Shown here piece by piece: positions 61,047 through 64,000 of a DNA stretch of 64,000 nucleotides; the first letter of the stretch is position 1, and every line of letters starts with the position of its first letter. The notes beneath the pieces are model-generated. The model searched no databases and was not told the DNA's origin. It saw only the letters and a program-made list of their open reading frames with translations. The stretch is from the NCBI GenBank assembly GCA_013397455.1, contig VYZB01000030.1, forward strand, positions 715,241 through 779,240, written 5' to 3'. Source of the DNA: Crotophaga sulcirostris (lineage: Eukaryota; Chordata; Aves; Cuculiformes; Crotophagidae). Made by a program: the position numbers and the translations under genes.

Positions 61047-64000
61047 GTGAGTACAAATTTTAAACAGTTTTTTCCTATCCTACTATTTGCACAAAATGCC
61101 TTTCACCACCGTTTTTGGAGATGCTGCTCCTTTTCTCTTTGCTCCCCAAAGATGTTTTTTGTATTAATTCAGTTGCAAATGCTGAGTGGTAACACTCGGG
61201 TAAATCATGGAACTCCTCTGTCTTTCCAGCAAACAATTTTAAAGAAGTTGAGATGTGCAACGCTGTCACTGTGCAGGTTACATTTATTTTTTCATCCCCA
61301 ATGAGTGCTCAAGCGAATGGCTGTGCTCTTGTGACTTGGTGTGTTGAGAGGCAGTGAGAAGAAATTGCTTGTGTGGAAAATAGGGCATCCCGGTGTGCGG
61401 TGCTTGCCCACTGTGATAATATCTTTTCTAGTCGGCGTTTTAAACGTGGCAGGCAGGAACTGGAAGCAGGGAATGGCTCAGCTGTTCCACGCCTGCTGCA
61501 GCAGGGAATGGTTTACATCAACCTCCTGGAAGCTCGTAACGTCCATGGCTACGTTAAGGAACAAGCTTCCTCTTGCTCTTGAATAGCAGCTCTGTTGCAG
61601 AACATGGGGGCTGTCAAATTAGACCTGGATTTGTGGAGGTGTACGCATGTGTGTTAGATTTGTGCCAAAGCTGCCAGCCAGATTTCTCACTGTTTACTTT
61701 CCGTTCAGCCTTGCCATGTTCAGGGCAGGGTAAGCTGATTAACCCATCTTGTGCTTATGGGCCTACCCACAGACCTTGCTACCATGGTTAGAGCTGGATG
61801 TAAGGATGGAAGAACTGGAGGGAAAATTGCTTGCAAATATGGCTTTTAAGAGGAAGGAAGGAGAAATGATCAGGGCTGGTGATAGACCTGTATCTTGCAA
61901 AATGTTACATGTTGTAAATGATGGATCATATTGATCTATAATGCTATGGAATCTTTAAATTTTGCCTACTTTTAATTACCAGCTGGAACTTTATGTTGGA
62001 ATTTATTTTCTACTTGCTGTACTCGGTCTTGTGCTTGAAGCAAGAGTAACACTGAGTAGTGTGACCCGACTTTGGGAGAAGGGCTTTTCTGGAGTACACA
62101 ACTGTATTCTCTATTACTATGAAACCACGTTGCCTGAAATTTGTTAAATCACAAGCCTAATGGATGCATCTTGACTTTGAATGAAACTTATTTTAAACTT
62201 AGAGTACTTTAAAAGAGAATGAAATGTGCAAATAGATGATGTAGATGCTACAGTAGAAACATATGAATTGCAGAAAGCAAGATAAAAATATCCTTAGGTC
62301 TATTGAACAGTGTATGACTTAACTAATCTGGAGGCTTTGTTTTCCCAGTCTTATCTTCTGACTTAGTTTACCTTCCCACCATTTTGTGTGGGTTTATATA
62401 TAATATGTAATAGTGGAGTGGTATATTTAGAAGTCCTCATCCCCATGTGACAGTGAGGAGGACTGGGCTGAGGTCAAATGTAGCCCAGTGTAAAATACTG
62501 ATGATATGGCTCTGAGTACAGTGTTTCTTGGCAATGCAAAGAAATTGCTGACAACATTATTAATACATCAGCGATTCCCCTTTCTCTCTTTCTGCTCCTA
62601 CCCTGGCCAGGTGTATACACAGCTCTCTTTCGAAACAAACAAATTTTGGTAGGTTAGGGCAGAAGAGGCAAAAAGAGAAATTCAATGACATTGAAAATTC
62701 AATATCTAGTCTTCCTGTTTGTTCTCTCTATAAATGCTTTGTACATTTTAAGATCAGTTTAGTTTTATAAATGTTGTTAATTGACAACTGAGACTTGTTA
62801 GGTCCCAGCAGAACGATGTGCCTTCCTGGTATTTTTATTGTTCAAAAGGCAGACACAGCAGTCTTGTGGCCTGGCCATTGGTAGGCGAATACCAAAACTC
62901 CCCAAGTTCCTTCTTCAAAGTGATGTCAACTCCGTTTTCCTCCTACAGTTTTCAAATAACTGATTAATTTCACCTCTGAGAAGTGAAAGAGTGGAATTAA
63001 CGGACAGTACAGACATGTCAGGGGATCTCCCTACATTTGTCAACTCACAGGAAAATTTTCTTCCTGCAAGTTTTACCCTTTTGTTCTTAACAACTTTGCA
63101 TTGCATCCTTGATGCTCTTCCTCTTTTAAATCAATAGCTTAGAATCAAGATTACTTGTTTTTATTTTAATTTTTTTTTTTAAAATCTTGCGTGAGTTTCA
63201 TCCTGAAAGCTCCATTTGGTAGTTGTTTTTAATCATCAGCAGCATTACTGAGCTGCTTTTAGGAGGAGAAAATGAAAAATTATGTCTCCAGTTCATTTCT
63301 TGGAAACCAATTGGAGAGTTAGAGCACATTTTATCCTTTCTGGTAATTACTAGGTTGCCCAGATAAATACTTGACAATTACAAAAAGTGTTCTGGGAACC
63401 TGAGATGTCTGGTGAACTTGAGGCCAAAGTTGTATGGATGATGGCAAAGATGGTACTTTCACATATGCATTAATAGAGGGATAGAGTTTCCTGTGTTACT
63501 CAAGTCACCAAACATAAATAGAGAGAAGACCACCTGCTGCATCCTTCTTGATATCTTCTTTTGGCTGCTTGGACTTTCATTTGCCTCTCCACAGAAATAC
63601 CAGCTGTCCTGCTTCTGTAGAGCTTGTGACTGCTGAGAGATCAGAGGCTGTAACGATGAAACTATTGGCCTTCCTGAGTGTGAAGCTTAAGAGATAAGGT
63701 GGAAAACACATCCTGTAGTAATTATGAGTGTTGTGTTTTTGTGATTAAATAAGTCTGTCCCTTTTAAGGGTTGCCTGATTGTTTACTGGTTAATGAGGTT
63801 GCCAGGAACGTGAGATGAGCATTGTACTGCTGCCGGTTTGGGCTGGGACCAGAGCTCAGCCTTTCTTCTGCAAAAGTACAGCCCCTGGCCTGTTCAGTTG
63901 GTCCCCTCAGAAGTGTGGTATCTCTGCCCCAGAGCTCTTTGCTACCTGTCCTTAATGCTTTTTAATGAGCTCTTCTGACCCTGGAGCTTGGTGGTGCTCA
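61047..64000. other. Unique non-coding sequence
   Basis: Short frames only (up to 81 codons) and a T10 tract near 63171-63180. No gene or element recognised. Confidence 0.55.

Overview
The window reads as ordinary non-coding DNA from a bird nuclear genome. The clearest lineage evidence is two CR1 (chicken repeat 1) non-LTR retrotransposon remnants on the + strand: a 5'-truncated copy of about 640 bp at 50437-51080 and a 3'-end fragment at about 28355-28500. A third element, at 51706-52346, is a mariner DNA transposon of the Hsmar1/Galluhop type. Codon structure, GC content and the absence of dense ORFs exclude a bacterial or phage origin. I recognise no functional protein-coding gene, rRNA, tRNA, snoRNA, microRNA or CRISPR array. 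The window could be a long intron or intergenic space; the sequence alone does not say which.

Layout. 1-25.5 kb is moderately AT-rich unique sequence with a (TTTA)n microsatellite that begins beside the only ambiguous base (N at 10318). 25.5-27.4 kb holds two diverged direct copies of a segment of about 190 bp, roughly 1.7 kb apart. 28.25-29.13 kb holds the longest open frame in the window (291 codons, minus strand). Its distal part is antisense CR1, and inside it lies a 135-nt in-frame interval with good splice signals. 29-50 kb is unique sequence with homopolymer and A/C-rich tracts and a few short perfect hairpins. 50.4-52.35 kb is the mobile-element cluster: the CR1 remnant, then the mariner copy about 0.6 kb downstream. 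52.4-64 kb is unique sequence apart from a run of 32 G at 56243-56274 and small simple repeats.

The mariner copy is the best-resolved feature. It has paired terminal inverted repeats, TA at both edges, an N-terminal transposase region with two in-frame stops, and an internal deletion that removes all of the DD34D catalytic core beyond the first aspartate. It cannot make a transposase.

Seven short intervals look like spliced exons (strong polypyrimidine tract plus acceptor, an open frame, a plausible donor). They are listed with low confidence, because in an interval of about 45 nt at least one of three frames is open by chance most of the time. None gave a protein I recognise. I did not find a previously undescribed biological system here. 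The items most worth checking are the 28.25-29.13 kb minus-strand frame, the duplicated 25.5/27.2 kb segment, and the candidate exons at 61002-61046 and 31547-31593.
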